Of a stretch of DNA of 64,000 bases, positions 1 through 11,241 are shown one piece after another. This DNA comes from Polytrichum commune (taxonomy: Eukaryota; Streptophyta; Polytrichopsida; Polytrichales; Polytrichaceae), in contig OX485807.1 of the NCBI GenBank assembly GCA_950295325.1, positions 47,768,440-47,832,439 of the forward strand, in the 5' to 3' direction. The position numbers and the translations under genes were made by a program. Below the pieces are notes generated by a model. That model saw only the letters and a program-made list of their open reading frames with translations, searched no databases and was not told the origin of the DNA. Each line of letters begins with the position of its first letter. The first letter of the stretch is position 1.

Positions 1-665
1 GTGTTTGACCACAAAAAATGATGATTTTAGTATACTAGAGCATTTTTTTTCCACGTACTTGACCGTGCTTGGTCCAATTTGGCATAAATTGGACTACTCT
101 ACGTGATACCATCCAAACTTGCCAAAGTACATAAAATAGGTCGGACTTCCAAATTTGAGGGTTGAACAATGACGTTGTCAAACATGCAAGCATATTACAT
201 AGTTATAGAGCAAAGCATGACGTCTTTAACACAAGTCTCCACAAATTAAGCCCTTGGTGTTTGCATGTCTTCTAGGGAGGTAAGTGAGGTTGCCGACCAT
301 GTGAAGTATTACATAAGACTTCAATTGGTTGAAATTTCCGAGCTTTGTCGGGATGGTTCGCTTATAGAATATTTGAAAATATTAGATCACCGCCAATACA
401 AGATAGTTTCCCTAAATGCATGTGCGTGATATTGCATTTCTAGAAAGTTGTCTTCATGGTTGTGTGTACCAATTCATAACCATTTTCATTTTCATTTTCA
501 TTTTTTTTAATTCCATTGACCAATTGTCAAGTTGCGCCCAATTATTTGTCCATATAGGATACGGTCAAAGCCCAACAAAGAGAGAGAGCGGTGAGTGCCC
601 GCTAAAGTCCTTTGGTCCTACTTAGAACCTTCGGCATGCCGCCATCAATATTTTGCGGAGGAATA
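1..665. other. Intergenic stretch, no gene seen
   Basis: No coding region is supportable. The stretch is AT-rich, with a short CATTTT simple repeat near 479-507. Positions about 14-80 weakly resemble 22090-22150 (shared order of GACC..AAAAAA, TATAC.AGAGCAT, CCATGCTTG-like words), which suggests an old dispersed repeat. Confidence 0.5.
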
Positions 666-668
666 TTA

Positions 669-1431
669 GGGCCATTGCACACACGAGCCGAGAGCCGTGA
701 CCATGACATTGTGAGAGCCCAAAAGAAAGTGCCCAAAGCCCGTCCCAAGACACCTCCAAAATCATGTAGTGTGGTCACGGATCCTCAAGTGTAGTGTGAA
801 GTCATATGTGACCAGGCCCTCAACCAAATGCTATTTCAATGAGTTTTCATTCATGCCAGTCTTCACACATGATAAATAGAATAAGGGCTACTTCACACAC
901 GGAATTGAGTGCACGTGACCATTATACATCATTGGTCTCTCATTGGTGGAAAAGGCGGAGCCAATCCAAGTTCGCTTCACACTACGCTTGAGGGACCAAC
1001 GGAGTATGTGCATGCAAGATGGATGTAAAGTCTACATGGATTCCTACATGGCATCAAATGGATCATGTGTTCATGGTCACTTGGACTATTTTCAAAAACC
1101 ACCTCTTGGAGGTAGGCCTAACACAAAACCGGGAAACCATGGCACTCCGAATGCTCACAACTGTTGATTTATTCTATTTTATCATGTGTGAGGATCCACA
1201 TGAATAGAAAATCACTAAAACAATATTTGGTTGAGGACCCGGTCACATATGACTCCACACTACACTTGAGGATCCGTGACCACACAACATGATTATGGAG
1301 GTGTCTTGGGATGGTCTTTGGTCACTATCTTTTGGCTCTCACGATTTCGTGGTCATGGCTCTTGGCTTGTGTGTGAAGTGGCCTTAAATCAACGGTTGTG
1401 AGTGTTCGGAGTGCCATGGTCTCCCGGTTTT
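669..1431 (-). mobile_element. MITE family A, copy A0 (minus orientation, split by A1)
   Basis: The end GGGCCATTGCACACACGAG begins at 669 and follows TTA (666-668). The sequence to 884 is the reverse complement of the 3' half of the family A copies. It resumes at 1385 and runs to about 1431 before homology stops. The two halves are separated exactly by copy A1 (885-1384). The inner end of A0 is missing; unrelated sequence fills 1432-1483. Confidence 0.75.
885..1384 (+). mobile_element. MITE family A, copy A1 (Tourist-like), nested in A0
   Basis: A 500-bp element with inverted ends: GGGCTACTTCACACACGG on the left, and ..GTGTGTGAAGTGGCC on the right. It is flanked by TAA at 882-884 and 1385-1387. 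A 3-bp TAA/TTA duplication and GG(G)CC-type ends are typical of PIF/Harbinger (Tourist) MITEs. Internally, near-copies of ACTTCACACTACACTTGAGG recur close to both ends. The family is non-autonomous and carries no transposase reading frame. Confidence 0.85.
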
Positions 1432-1486
1432 GTGCACAGTTACAGTGAGTGTCACTGCACATGGTAGTGCTTGCAGTCCTCACTAA

Positions 1487-1985
1487 GGGCCACTTCACAC
1501 ACAAGATTGAGGGCCCGTAACAATCTCACTTCAAGCACTCTCGTTGATGAAAAAAGGCGGAGGTGGTCGAAGTTCACGTCACACTATGCTTGAGAGACCA
1601 ACAAAGTAAGTCAATGCAATATGAATGTAAAGTCTACATGGATTCATTCCTACATGGCATCAAATGGATCATGTTTCATGGTCACTTGGACTATTTTCAA
1701 AAACCATCTCTTGGAGGTAGGCCTGACACAAAATTGGGAGACCCTCACACTCCGAAATCTTACAACCGATGATTTATTATAACTTATCATATGCGAGGAC
1801 TCCCCATGAATAGAAATTCCATTGAACTAGCATTTAGTTGAAGGCCCAGTCACATATGACTTCACACTACACTTGAGGGGCCGTGACCACACTCCATGAT
1901 TTTGAAAGTGTCTTGGGACGGCCACTTTCTTTTGGCCTCTCACAATTTCATGGTCACGGCTCTTGGCTTGTGTGTGGAGTGGCCC
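1487..1985 (+). mobile_element. MITE family A, copy A2
   Basis: About 499 bp, starting GGGCCACTTCACACACAAG and ending ..GTGTGTGGAGTGGCCC. TAA precedes it (1484-1486), but TCG follows, so one duplication copy has mutated or the flank was rearranged. The interior aligns along its whole length with A1, A3 and A5. The short reading frames inside it are not conserved as protein between copies. Confidence 0.8.
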
Positions 1986-2524
1986 TCGGTGTAGTGAATG
2001 TCGCCAATATTTTGATTCCATATATTAGGCTACAAATAGGATGAAATCTCCAAAATGTTAATGTTCAAAGAGGGACATATACATTCCTAATAATGGCATC
2101 CATGCTAGGGACTCGAGAAGAGTCGATTTACTAGCGGAAATTGTCAGTAAGCCTGTCGTTTTATTACCAGAGACTTGAATCGGTGCTCCTTTTGGATGGG
2201 TTCACCTTCATTTCATGTGACAGGTTATGCTTTATGTTGCCTTTCGATGTGACGAACAACATCACAAAATACCTCTTAAATGATGGGTTGAGAAAATTTT
2301 AATCTTTTCACACAAAATTGAAGATCAATTTTTTTTTTAAATGAATGTAGAGAAGTTTGAACTTTCGACATTATTTAGTTTAATTTTTTTCTCTTGACAT
2401 GCAAGATTGATGTCAAACTTTATATGCCTTTCTTTTTGCTTGCGAGGGGTGCAAAAAGGAGCATTGACTTGAATGAATGCAATTTTGACTAATTTTTTTA
2501 ACACTTTGGTAGGTTTTGACTGAC
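1986..2524. other. Intergenic stretch, no gene seen
   Basis: AT-rich sequence without a recognisable gene or element. Confidence 0.4.
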
Positions 2525-2753
2525 GAGAGGGGATTATTGCATACGAGCATACCTCTCATTAAAAACATGGAATAATATACATCCCATAGGTTACTTTTTT
2601 GGGTTGACTTGACACACAATTTTAGATTGAAAGACCCCGAACTAGTCTAGTGCAAATAAATCATTTGAGATAAATCAACCACAAACTTATAGGGCGTCAA
2701 GTTTTTATGTTGGATGAATGAAAGGTACACTCATATGCGATAATTCCCCCTTG
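2525..2753. repeat. Fold-back repeat family J, copy J1
   Basis: GAGAGGGGATTATTGCATAC at 2525 is answered in inverted orientation at about 2709-2753 (..GGATGAATGAAAGGTACACT.. to ..AATTCCCCCTTG). This makes an element of roughly 230 bp with imperfect ~40-bp arms. The same arm recurs at 5695-5740, and more weakly near 24260-24335. Confidence 0.55.
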
Positions 2754-3196
2754 CAGTTTTATCCCAGTTCATAAGGTGGACCACTCTCATTCCTTTGATG
2801 CTCCGTAAGTTACTTACCCAACTCAGTAGAGTAAGTGCTTAAACCAACCCTTTGACTAATTTGGTTTATTTTTGGAGTCCATTTGGATTAGTGGCATGCA
2901 TGATGAACTTAACAAATTGGTTTAGACATAGTAAAAATATAATAAACTAGAATGCACCACCATACAAATATACAACACATTTATGAAATCACTTAACCCT
3001 AGCTTCCTACATCCCTCCCTAAATCCATCCTTTTTCCCATTGCAAATGACTCCCAAAACTAACCCGACACTTGTCCAAAATCGTCCCCGTGCTCTAGTTA
3101 CAAGATATGGAGGTGATCATAGTGGACACTCTTAGAAAGGGCATTGGAATTAGCACCCTTTATTTTTAGTTTGTGTAGCATCCACACTATAACTAA

Positions 3197-3727
3197 TGGG
3201 GCATTCCCACCTGACATTAGTTAGAAGTAGTTTTAGTCTAAAAGCGGTTTTAGTTATCTAGGGTTCACACATACGGCTCTTTTTAGTGCCGAGCCTAGGT
3301 GGCAAATGATGTGGCATGGCTTAAAAGTGGAGGTTTTAAGCCTCAACCACCGACCCTCCCATTGGTACCTAAACATGAGGCGAGAATATAGGAACTTTAA
3401 AAGTGTCGCCTCCCACCCTTGTGATTGGTTGCTTTTTAGTCTTAGCTATGAGGGCACGAGGAGCTTCATTAACAAAAACCGATGGTAAGATAGGTAAGTA
3501 GTAAGGCATTTGGGGATGGGACAAATACTACCCAACATTCATTGCTTGGTAGATAAAACCATGAACATGTGTGAAAGCTACTTAACTAAAACCTACTTGA
3601 AAATCTCCGGAGCAAGTTCTTGTAGGTGTATTGGGATAGTCGGATGCCTCCGCTATAACCGAGGGAGCTTTACTCGGTTTTTAGGAAATACTTTGGGTCT
3701 TAACTAAAGTCAGGTGGGAAGGGGGCA
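3197..3727. mobile_element. MITE family F (Tourist-like)
   Basis: The inverted ends are TGGGGCATTCCCACCTGACA on the left and, reading inward from the right, TGCCCCCTTCCCACCTGACT. They are flanked by TAA at 3194-3196 and 3728-3730. Length is about 531 bp with no transposase. The TAA duplication places it with the PIF/Harbinger-type MITEs. Confidence 0.65.
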
Positions 3728-3821
3728 TAAGCTAGGTGTATTTGGTGAACTCTTTCATAAATGATAGTATATTAGTATATGATCCAGCTGTACTATTGCA
3801 ACTTGACACTGAGGTTTCTCA

Positions 3822-4295
3822 GCGCCACTTCACACACGAGACTGAGAGCCCGTGACCATCACACTTCAAGCACTCTCATTGGCGGAAAAGGCGGAGCCAG
3901 TCCAAGTTCACTTCACACTACACTTGAGGGACCAACGGAGTATGTGAATGTACGATGGATGTAAAATCTACATGGATTCCCACATGGCATCAAATGGACC
4001 ACGGTTCCTGGTCACTTGGAGGTAGGCCTAACACAAAATTAAGAGACCATGCCACTCTGAACGCTCACAACCGTTGTTTTATTCTATTTTATCTTGTGCA
4101 AGGACCTGCATGAATAGAAATTCGTTGAAGTAGCATTTGGTTGAGGGCCCGATCACATGTGACTTCACACTACACTTGAGAGTCCGTGACCACACTACAT
4201 GATTTTGGAGGTGTCTTGGGACAACCTTTGAACACATTCTTTTGGACTCTCACAATTTCATGGTCACGGCTCTTGGCTCGTGTGTGAAGTGGCCA
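3822..4295 (+). mobile_element. MITE family A, copy A3
   Basis: About 474 bp. The left end GCGCCACTTCACACACGAG has lost one G of the family consensus, and the right end is ..CTCGTGTGTGAAGTGGCCA. The flanks are TCA and TGA, so the target duplication has decayed. Relative to A1 it lacks about 25 bp of the middle (the TTTTCAAAAACCACC segment). Confidence 0.8.
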
Positions 4296-4374
4296 TGAAT
4301 GGCCTCAATCTCCTAAGAAACCTTTGAAAAACAAGTGTTGGCAATGTCAAAAAGATAAAAGGCAATGTCTGAGG

Positions 4375-4585
4375 ATGATTTTGGGCAAAATCGGTCAAAA
4401 TCATAGGTATTTCCAAGTCCAACCAGTTACACATTGTGATCTTTCAAATTTTCTTTGATAATTTTAGGTATATTCCACAAATTCTACTATTCCGGTGGAT
4501 TATTTCCCTGAAGTCTTGAACTTCAATTGGTTATTTCTCAAACTCAATTGGTTCATTTGTAATTGGCGGTCGGTTCTCATGGTTC
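4375..4585 (+). mobile_element. Repeat family I, copy I1 (diverged)
   Basis: Aligns with the reverse complement of 38554-38781. Shared words in order include TTTTGGGCA.AATCGGT, CAAGTCCAACC.GTTACA, GAACTTCAA..GTTATTTC and CTCAAACTCAA. The termini here are decayed, so limits are approximate. Confidence 0.5.
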
Positions 4586-4652
4586 GTTGGATGAAAAGGG
4601 ACTTTGTTGCCCTTCATGCTAGCATGTAAACGTGTAATGGTAGATCCTGCAG

Positions 4653-4749
4653 TTGGATTTGGGCAAACCAACCCATACACTCGTTCCTTGTTGGATGCCT
4701 AAATCCTTGCCTGTAAGAAACCAATGTATAGGTTGGTTCACCCCAACCA
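4653..4749 (+). repeat. Dispersed repeat E, copy 1
   Basis: About 95 bp shared in the same orientation with 6781-6872. Both carry GTTCCTTGTTGGATGCCTAA, then CCTTGCCT, and both end in GGTTCACCCCAACC. The nature of the element is unknown. Confidence 0.55.
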
Positions 4750-5084
4750 TGTAGTTGCCATGAACATAATTCTCAAAGACGGGACATAAGTAAGTAAGTA
4801 AGTAATTAATTAAGTATCTCTCATCCATCAGGAGAGGGAAGTATATTGTATGCATTGAGTGTACTTCTCATCCATCAAATAAAAAAATAAAAATAAAAAT
4901 AACTTGACCCCACATCTCCACATTTGTCTTATTTTCTACATTAGTACAATGACCTATATATAAACAACTCAATAAATCAAGGTGGATCCATGGAGAACTA
5001 TATTGACACGTGTAAGTAGGTTGCCTTTACAAACAAGTTGCCTCTTGACCCATGCAAATGACCTTGGTTCAATACCAAATTGCA

Positions 5085-5107
5085 AATTATTATTATTATT
5101 ATTATTC
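5085..5107. repeat. (TTA)n microsatellite
   Basis: About seven TTA/ATT units in an AT-rich background; similar tracts lie near 21015 and 62365. Confidence 0.9.
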
Positions 5108-5694
5108 ATCCCTATAACAATCACATTAAAATAATACAAAAAAATACATTTCATGTATTTTGATATTGTGGCGATAAACATTCAAAGTAATGTGAAATGT
5201 TGATTAAATTAGCATGGGGCAACCTAATTGCATGTATTGGTGTAGGTAAGGGTTCTAAGTAGTGTTCCCAACCCTTGAGCACAACACATAAGTGCTTGGT
5301 GGAGCTAGCTACAATTTGTGAGTGTGCATGACTCCCAACATCTTGATCAATCTGACTCAATGGTCATAAATGTGAAAAGCCTATGAGGAATTCTAATTAG
5401 TGAACATGGACAAATTTGAGCCAACTCGGTCGCTATCCTTACTTCTTTAACATCAACAGGTTATTTATTGAAATGCTTCGGGTATTCGTTGTATTTAATT
5501 TATAATAGCAAATTTATATAATATGTCTCAGTTCATTTCCATAGAGTTTTGATTTGAGCATGTAATATGGGAAAACGAACCGGTTCATCTGTAACTAGTA
5601 GCCGGTTGTCCTTATTCAATGATTATGATGAGATACGTTATTTCAAGGCGCATCTACCGGCTCACAACTTGTTTAGGTTGATGGTGAGTCATGG

Positions 5695-5740
5695 AGAGAG
5701 GGGATTATCACATACGAGCATACCTCTCATTCATCCAACA
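5695..5740. repeat. Repeat family J, single arm
   Basis: GAGAGGGGATTATCACATAC followed by GAGCATACCTCTCATTCATC. It matches one arm of J1; no partner arm is visible nearby. Confidence 0.5.
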
Positions 5741-6077
5741 TAAAGCCCTTAAATAATATGCAACTCAAATGTTATTAGTTTAGTCAATTTGACATTAGAA
5801 TTAGCTTCAAAGAACATGAATTAGTGCAATGTCATAATTGTTTAATGAGATGTGATATTTCACCAAGCAAAGTCATTTATGTTTTATAAAGTTTGAACAA
5901 TCCATTGAACTTTTGCTAGTGAAATTGTTAATGTCATGAGTGAGACGTTATTGCTTTGTGTCGTTTCGAATAATAACACGCACTAATTGGGATAATCAGT
6001 GTAGAAGCAATACGGAAAATTACCACTATGATAATTTTGTAGATTTTGCAGTGTTGTAGGAAAATTTTCCAACGACG
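5741..6077. other. Intergenic stretch, no gene seen
   Basis: AT-rich; nothing recognisable. Confidence 0.4.
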
Positions 6078-6146
6078 CAAGTTGATTACATAACATTACT
6101 TAGATCCATGACAATGTTATGTGGGACTGATAATATTTCATGGGAT
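6078..6146. repeat. Partial copy of fold-back family C
   Basis: Matches the left arm of the element at 12388-12520 (TTAGATCCAT.ACAATGTTAT, GTGGGACT). It stops where the family B element at 6147 begins. Confidence 0.5.
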
Positions 6147-6673
6147 ATTCTCCATGTTCATTATGATGGTCCAACTTTCATGGTCTAATTTCTTAAAAAA
6201 CCAATTTACAAAGCCGTTGGGCCCCTTACCAGGTGTAAACCGAATGTGGACCAAGAGGTATGATCATGCACCAAAAAATGAATGTGTTGTGTTTTTTAAA
6301 ATATATGCCCAAAAAGGACAATTTCAAATGAATTTTTTTTGGACCATTCTCTTGTCTTCTCTTGTCTTCATCTTCTCTTCCCCAAAAATAAATTCATCCA
6401 AAATTTATTATAACAACATTTTTCTACCACGGACCCTTGCCTTTTCATACTATAGCACTACTTTTGCCTCTCCCACCAAAAAATCCGTCGGACCATGTCA
6501 TCAATGGATAATGTAGGCCTTCAAATATGTCTTCTGGATACCTCGAACTCCACGATCACTCTAACAACTTTTCCTTGATATAAACCAAAGTGCTCTAGGG
6601 ACAAGTTCAACAACCAATCACAAATTTTACAGGGCCTTGGGACGACTTCCTGGTCCATGGTGTAAACAACCCC
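6147..6673 (+). mobile_element. MITE family B, copy B1 (5'-truncated, long subfamily)
   Basis: From about 6165 it matches the interior of B4: repeated CATGGTCCAACTT words, GGTGTAAACCGAATGTGGACC, and a pyrimidine-rich CTTGTCTTCTC tract. It ends ..TCCATGGTGTAAACAACCCC. The left end is lost against a family C remnant. The 131-codon frame from 6121 is a reading of this repeat, not a gene. Confidence 0.7.
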
Positions 6674-6780
6674 TCGGTGGAGTGACGCACGCAAAACGAT
6701 TGCCGTGGACACACAAATGCTCGTAGTGTAATTTACCATGTAGAAATTTGACATCTTAAAGTGTCCCCTCAGATTGCGAT

Positions 6781-6872
6781 TTGGACACACCCACCCATAA
6801 CACTTGTTCCTTGTTGGATGCCTAAACCCTTGCCTCCATGGAACCAGTGTACGGGCTGGTTCACCCCAACCT
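6781..6872 (+). repeat. Dispersed repeat E, copy 2
   Basis: Same-orientation partner of 4653-4749. Confidence 0.55.
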
Positions 6873-7474
6873 CATATTGTGAGGTCAGGGTGTGCTAAAA
6901 TAGCAAGTGACACTGAATACCGTAAACAGTGCAGTACTTGTGTGTAGTGGAAAGGGGTGGCACTGTGGCAGACAGGCAGACCTGGGAATAAATAAGCTGT
7001 GTGCCCGCATGTGGAGCCTTTTTGGGCAGGCAAAAAAATAACAATAGAATATTGTACTGAAAAAAAGAGGCCCGCCCCCTACGGGGCCTCTCCTACTATA
7101 TACTATTCCCGGAATTTTTTTTGTGGGAAAGGTCGGGTTAGCCTGTCACGATGCAATTTGTGGTCCTTCATTCACTATTTTTTAATGCGAAATAACTCAT
7201 GAATGCAGGCCGGGAAATAGCTTGTTTAAGCTACTACTTAACATGCCATAAGCGTTGCCTCGTTGTCGATTTGCTTATTTCGGACTCAAGAGGCCGGAAA
7301 GGTTTCAAAGCAACAACACGAGAAAAAAACTCCGTGGAGGAGGTTTGGCACAATACTTTGCTACAAGTAAATAAAAAGACTCTTTTATATATTTATATAT
7401 AATCGTTATTAGATTGGCAACCGTTCTATTTGGAACCATCAAGTTTTTTATCTCTGCTATGTCAACAATTCTTC
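6873..7474. other. Intergenic stretch, no gene seen
   Basis: Short reading frames at 6999-7202 and 7199-7402 show no domain or compositional support. Slightly GC-richer than its surroundings. Confidence 0.4.
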
Positions 7475-7477
7475 TAA

Positions 7478-7882
7478 GGGCCGGTTTACACTATGGACCA
7501 TGAAGTCGGACCAAGGAAGATGGCGTTTGTCAATGGTTTGAGTTCATGGTCCGACTTCCATGGTCCGACTTCATAAGAAATTAGTTTTGAGAGCCATGGG
7601 CCCCTCACTAGGTGTAAACCGAATGTGGACCAAGAGGAAAGACCTTGCCATGGGCCCTTGCCTTTTCCTACCGGACCACCTCTCTTGCCTCTCTCAATGC
7701 AAAACCTGTTGGACCATGTCAGTGCATATATTAGGCTTTATTTTGGGGGCCTCGACCTTCATGGTCCCTCTGCCATTTTTTCTCTAGTGTAAACTGAAGT
7801 TGTCCCGGGACGACTTTAGCAGCCAATCAACGCTCTTAGATCACCATGGGACAACTTCATGGTCCATAGTGTAAACCGGCCC
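7478..7882 (+). mobile_element. MITE family B, copy B2 (complete)
   Basis: A 405-bp element with inverted ends GGGCCGGTTTACACTATGG / CCATAGTGTAAACCGGCCC (19 of 19 paired) that extend inward with few mismatches. It is flanked by TAA at 7475-7477 and 7883-7885. The subterminal word CATGGTCC(G/A)ACTTC is repeated several times in both orientations, as transposase-binding regions often are. No transposase is encoded. Tourist-like. Confidence 0.9.
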
Positions 7883-8614
7883 TAAGGTAGAGGGTGCTCA
7901 AACCAACACTTTAAGCTATTGCACATACATATGGTTATGTGGTTGACATATGAAATGTACATTCATAATGCCTTTTGGGTTGAACATAGATATACAGAAG
8001 AAGAAGAAAATTAGTTTCTTTGAATAGTTGATGAATGTTCAAAGTCGAAACCATTAGCTTCCTTAAACCAATACCTAGGCCCCATGTATGACGAGCTTGC
8101 ATATGATGAGGACCTCCACCTTCATTGCCTAGAACCAATACAACATAGTCGGGTACTAGACCCAAGCTAGATCAAAGTCGAACTAGTAATGGTGCACTAA
8201 GGGGCGGTTTACACTATGGACCATGAAGTCGTCCCACGTAAGAGGCTTATTTTGCGTGGGACGACTTCATGGGACGACTTCCATGGTCCGAGTTACTAAA
8301 ATATTAGTTTTCATGGTTCATGGGCCCTTCACTAGGTGTAAACCGAATGTGGACCATGAATAATGACCATGCACCAAAAAGTGGAGGTGTTGATTTTTTT
8401 AATACATGCCCAAAAAGGGAAATTTTGAAAAAAAAAATTAAGTTTGATCATTCCTTGTCTTCTCTTGGGCTTCACTTGTCTTCACTTCTTGTTAAATGTG
8501 TCGAAGATGTGGCTTGCAAATCTTCTCACAACAATTTTTTTTAAATAAAATAAAATGAGCAATTTAATTTGTACATGCTCAATGTAATTTACATGTGACA
8601 TGTACCTTGTGTTG

Positions 8615-8645
8615 TCACTACACTAAATAGGATATTTAGTGTTTG
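8615..8645. repeat. Family D terminal repeat remnant
   Basis: ACTACACTAAATAGGATATT then TAGTGT, matching the left end of the family D elements at 14613, 26378 and 46989. No second end was found near it. Confidence 0.5.
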
Positions 8646-8812
8646 ATTATATTTAATGTTGTTACCACCCTACCTTGGTCAACACTAATTTTCAATTCTT
8701 TGATAATTAATGTTAGAAGATTTCCCATTGCACTTCTTTTGACTACCCTGATCTACAATCACTAAACCACTACAGATTTTTCTTTTTTCTTTTTCAACTT
8801 CATTTTGTAAGC

Positions 8813-8887
8813 ATTTTGGGGCTTGTAATATACCGTTGGAAAGGTATTTTCAAGACCTTTCCAACGGTATATTACAAGCCCCAAAAT
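8813..8887. repeat. Perfect 33-bp hairpin
   Basis: The left arm 8813-8845 pairs base for base with the right arm 8855-8887 around a 9-nt loop (ATTTTCAAG). The arm includes GGGGCTTGTAATATACCGTT. The perfect match implies either recent origin or exchange between arms. Confidence 0.95.
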
Positions 8888-9339
8888 TCCAAATATTACA
8901 TTTGGTAGACCAAAAAAACAAATCTGCACTTGAATTCTTGAGTTCTAGATGTCCCGCGTTGTTTGGTGAAGCACGTGTGAGCCGGTTTAAGGGGTAGGGC
9001 AAGGTAGTGTTGGTATGTCTCATGGGCTATGGTATAATTAAGGTGCTTAAAAGGTAGATTCATTAAAAATTTATTGAAATGGTATTTCTCTGACATGGGC
9101 TCTTGCCTTTTCCTACTAGACCACCTCTCTTGCCTCTCTCAACGCAAAACCCGTTGGACCATGTCAGTGCATTTATTAGGCCTTAAAAATTATATTTTGG
9201 GGACCTCGACCTCCATGGTCCCTCTGCCATTTTTTCCTTAGTGTAAACCGAAGTTGTCCCGGGAGAACCTCAACAACCAATCAGCTGCCTTGCAGAGCCC
9301 TGGTCCAACTTCATGGTCCATAGTGTAAACCGCCCCTAA

Positions 9340-9720
9340 GCTACATGGCCACCTCCATGATCCCACCCGGTTCGGTTGCAAAATTGTCACCTTGCATCCC
9401 GGGTACCGACTCCATTTATCCTTTGTGGGCCTACCTCCTTGGCTTTGTGAATAGAATGACTAGAATTGTCCAACCCCCCTTGAATATAATGGCTAGAATA
9501 GGCACTAACAAGCCACCCTAAACCCACCTTGAACCAACCTGAGATAGAGTAAAGCTTGTTACCTACCCTACATGGAGGTAGTGGAGGTTGGTATGAGGTG
9601 GTGCCACTAATGACACCTAAAATCGTCACTCCACGGGTCCAGCCACTCCTACACCATGGGGAACAGTTCAAGGTAGAAGAGTGTTGGCAGTTGGGAGGCG
9701 TTTATAGGTGTTTGGTTTTG
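9340..9720. other. Intergenic stretch, no gene seen
   Basis: An antisense 94-codon frame (9387-9671) exists but shows no motif. Nothing else recognised. Confidence 0.4.
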
Positions 9721-9930
9721 AGTGGAAACTTAGCGTGGGCCACATTAATTTTCTACCCAAGGTGGAATTAATGTGCGTCCAAGACCATGGGTCTTCCCCT
9801 AAGTCTTTGTGAAGACTTCTTAGCAACATATTGAATATTAGACATAGGACATCAGTAGCACATAATACAATAGTCACCCACACTAATTTTCTTAGAAAAA
9901 AAATTAATATGGCCCACGCTACTTTCTACT
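9721..9930. mobile_element. Short fold-back MITE, family K
   Basis: The left arm AGTGGAAACTTAGCGTGGGC, continuing CACATTAATTTT, is inverted at 9895-9930 (AAAATTAATATGGCCCACGC, TACTTTCTACT). About 210 bp overall. A third, looser copy of the arm core follows at about 9948-9975. Confidence 0.6.
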
Positions 9931-9975
9931 AGAAATATAGATTGGGTTGAAAGTTAATGTGGCCCACAATAAAAG

Positions 9976-10324
9976 GACTATTTACTGCACCTCTTTGAGT
10001 TGGGGCCCACCAACAATACTGAGGTAATGGGTATGAGCCCAAAATGAGTGCTCATATTTGTTTTATGTTTAGAATTTAATTAGAATTGCAATTGGAGTGT
10101 TAGTGAAACAATCAAAAGTATAAAAAGAGTGAGGCTTGGTGTGGATTTATGTTTAGGCCTTAAGCCATTTTGTGTGGTGAATTAGAAGCTTAGTGACATT
10201 AGGGGGTGTTTTTATTAGAAGGTTGATGAGGCAAGGGGAAGTGCCTTTGATTTAATTGTTTGAATTAGAACGTGTTCTTGTTGGTTTAGGGGTTGAAGGG
10301 TTAGCGGAGAGGATGAGGTCCTAC
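9976..10324. other. Intergenic stretch, no gene seen
   Basis: No supported feature. Confidence 0.4.
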
Positions 10325-10327
10325 TAA

Positions 10328-10905
10328 GGGCCACTTCACACACAAGGCTGAAGGCCCTTGACCATGGCAATGTAAGAGCTCTCATTGGTCGAAAAGGCGG
10401 AGACCGTCCAAGTTCACTTCACACTAGGAGGTGAAGGCCTAAAGGCCCAAAGAAAAGTTCGTGGATGAAAAGTCTACATGGAGTCCTACATGGCTAGTTG
10501 TGGATAAGGGTGCATGGTCTACCGGAATTTGCGTCAGACCCACCTCCAAGAGGTGGGCTTGACGCAAATTCTGGGAGACCATGACTTTTTTAATATTTTT
10601 TCCAACATGACAGATTTCAGGACAGACTGCATGGCAGATTCCAAGACAGACAAACACCACCAAGTAGTTATCTTAAATTAATAAACTTGGAGATATATTA
10701 TATTAAACCAAATCCTCCCCTCTTTTTCCGCCAACAAAATATGCAATGGTCCCGCAACATGGTTCATTCTCACTTCACACTATGCTTGAGGGCCAAAGAC
10801 TACATAAAATGGCTTTCCCAACACCCATGGTACGGCCTTTGGATGAGAATCAAGGGTCCTCACCATTACAAGGTCACGGCTCTTGGCTCATGTGTGAAGT
10901 GGCCC
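10328..10905 (+). mobile_element. MITE family A, copy A4 (variant interior)
   Basis: A 578-bp copy with intact ends (GGGCCACTTCACACACAAG / ..CATGTGTGAAGTGGCCC) and a perfect TAA duplication (10325-10327 and 10906-10908). The centre differs from other copies and contains a strong hairpin at 10525-10571 (GAATTTGCGTCA.. / ..TGACGCAAATTC with a CCACCTC/GAGGTGG top). Confidence 0.9.
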
Positions 10906-10924
10906 TAAGGGGGAGAAGGTTTAT

Positions 10925-11080
10925 GGGGTTGTGATTGGATGCCCTTTCTCTCCTCTTCCTCCCTTATCCTCTCTTCTCCTTAAGTTCCCTCTCTTTACAT
11001 TTTCTTCTCTCTTCTTCAAAATCTTCCTCTCTCTCTCTCTTTGTCTTTTCACTCTCACCCCTTCCCTCTCTTGTGTGTAG
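10925..11080. repeat. Polypyrimidine tract with short (GT)n
   Basis: About 150 bp almost entirely of C and T on the plus strand (TCTCC, CTCTCT runs), followed by GTGTGTGTGT near 11085-11095. Confidence 0.75.
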
Positions 11081-11241
11081 AGGTGTGTGTGTGTATTGTG
11101 GGTGATACCCAAAGGAGCGTTAGTCATTTGATTGTTAGTCCTTAGTTGTTTAGGCTTATAGTTTAATCTAGTTTGATTTAGTTTAGTTTGAATGGTGTTT
11201 ATGGTTTTATGGTGGTTTAGCTAAGTTGAGTATTCACATGC

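Larger units (their letters stand above)
8201..9336 (+). mobile_element. MITE family B, copy B3, interrupted
   Basis: The ends GGGGCGGTTTACACTATGG and ..CCATAGTGTAAACCGCCCC are flanked by TAA at 8198-8200 and 9337-9339. The outer parts (to about 8540, and from about 9070) match B1, B2 and B4. The ~530 bp between them is foreign, with a family D end (8615-8645) and a perfect long hairpin (8813-8887). Confidence 0.85.

Noticed and set aside
6121-6516. 131-codon open frame
   Set aside because: It lies within a family C/B repeat boundary, and related copies of the repeat do not keep the frame.
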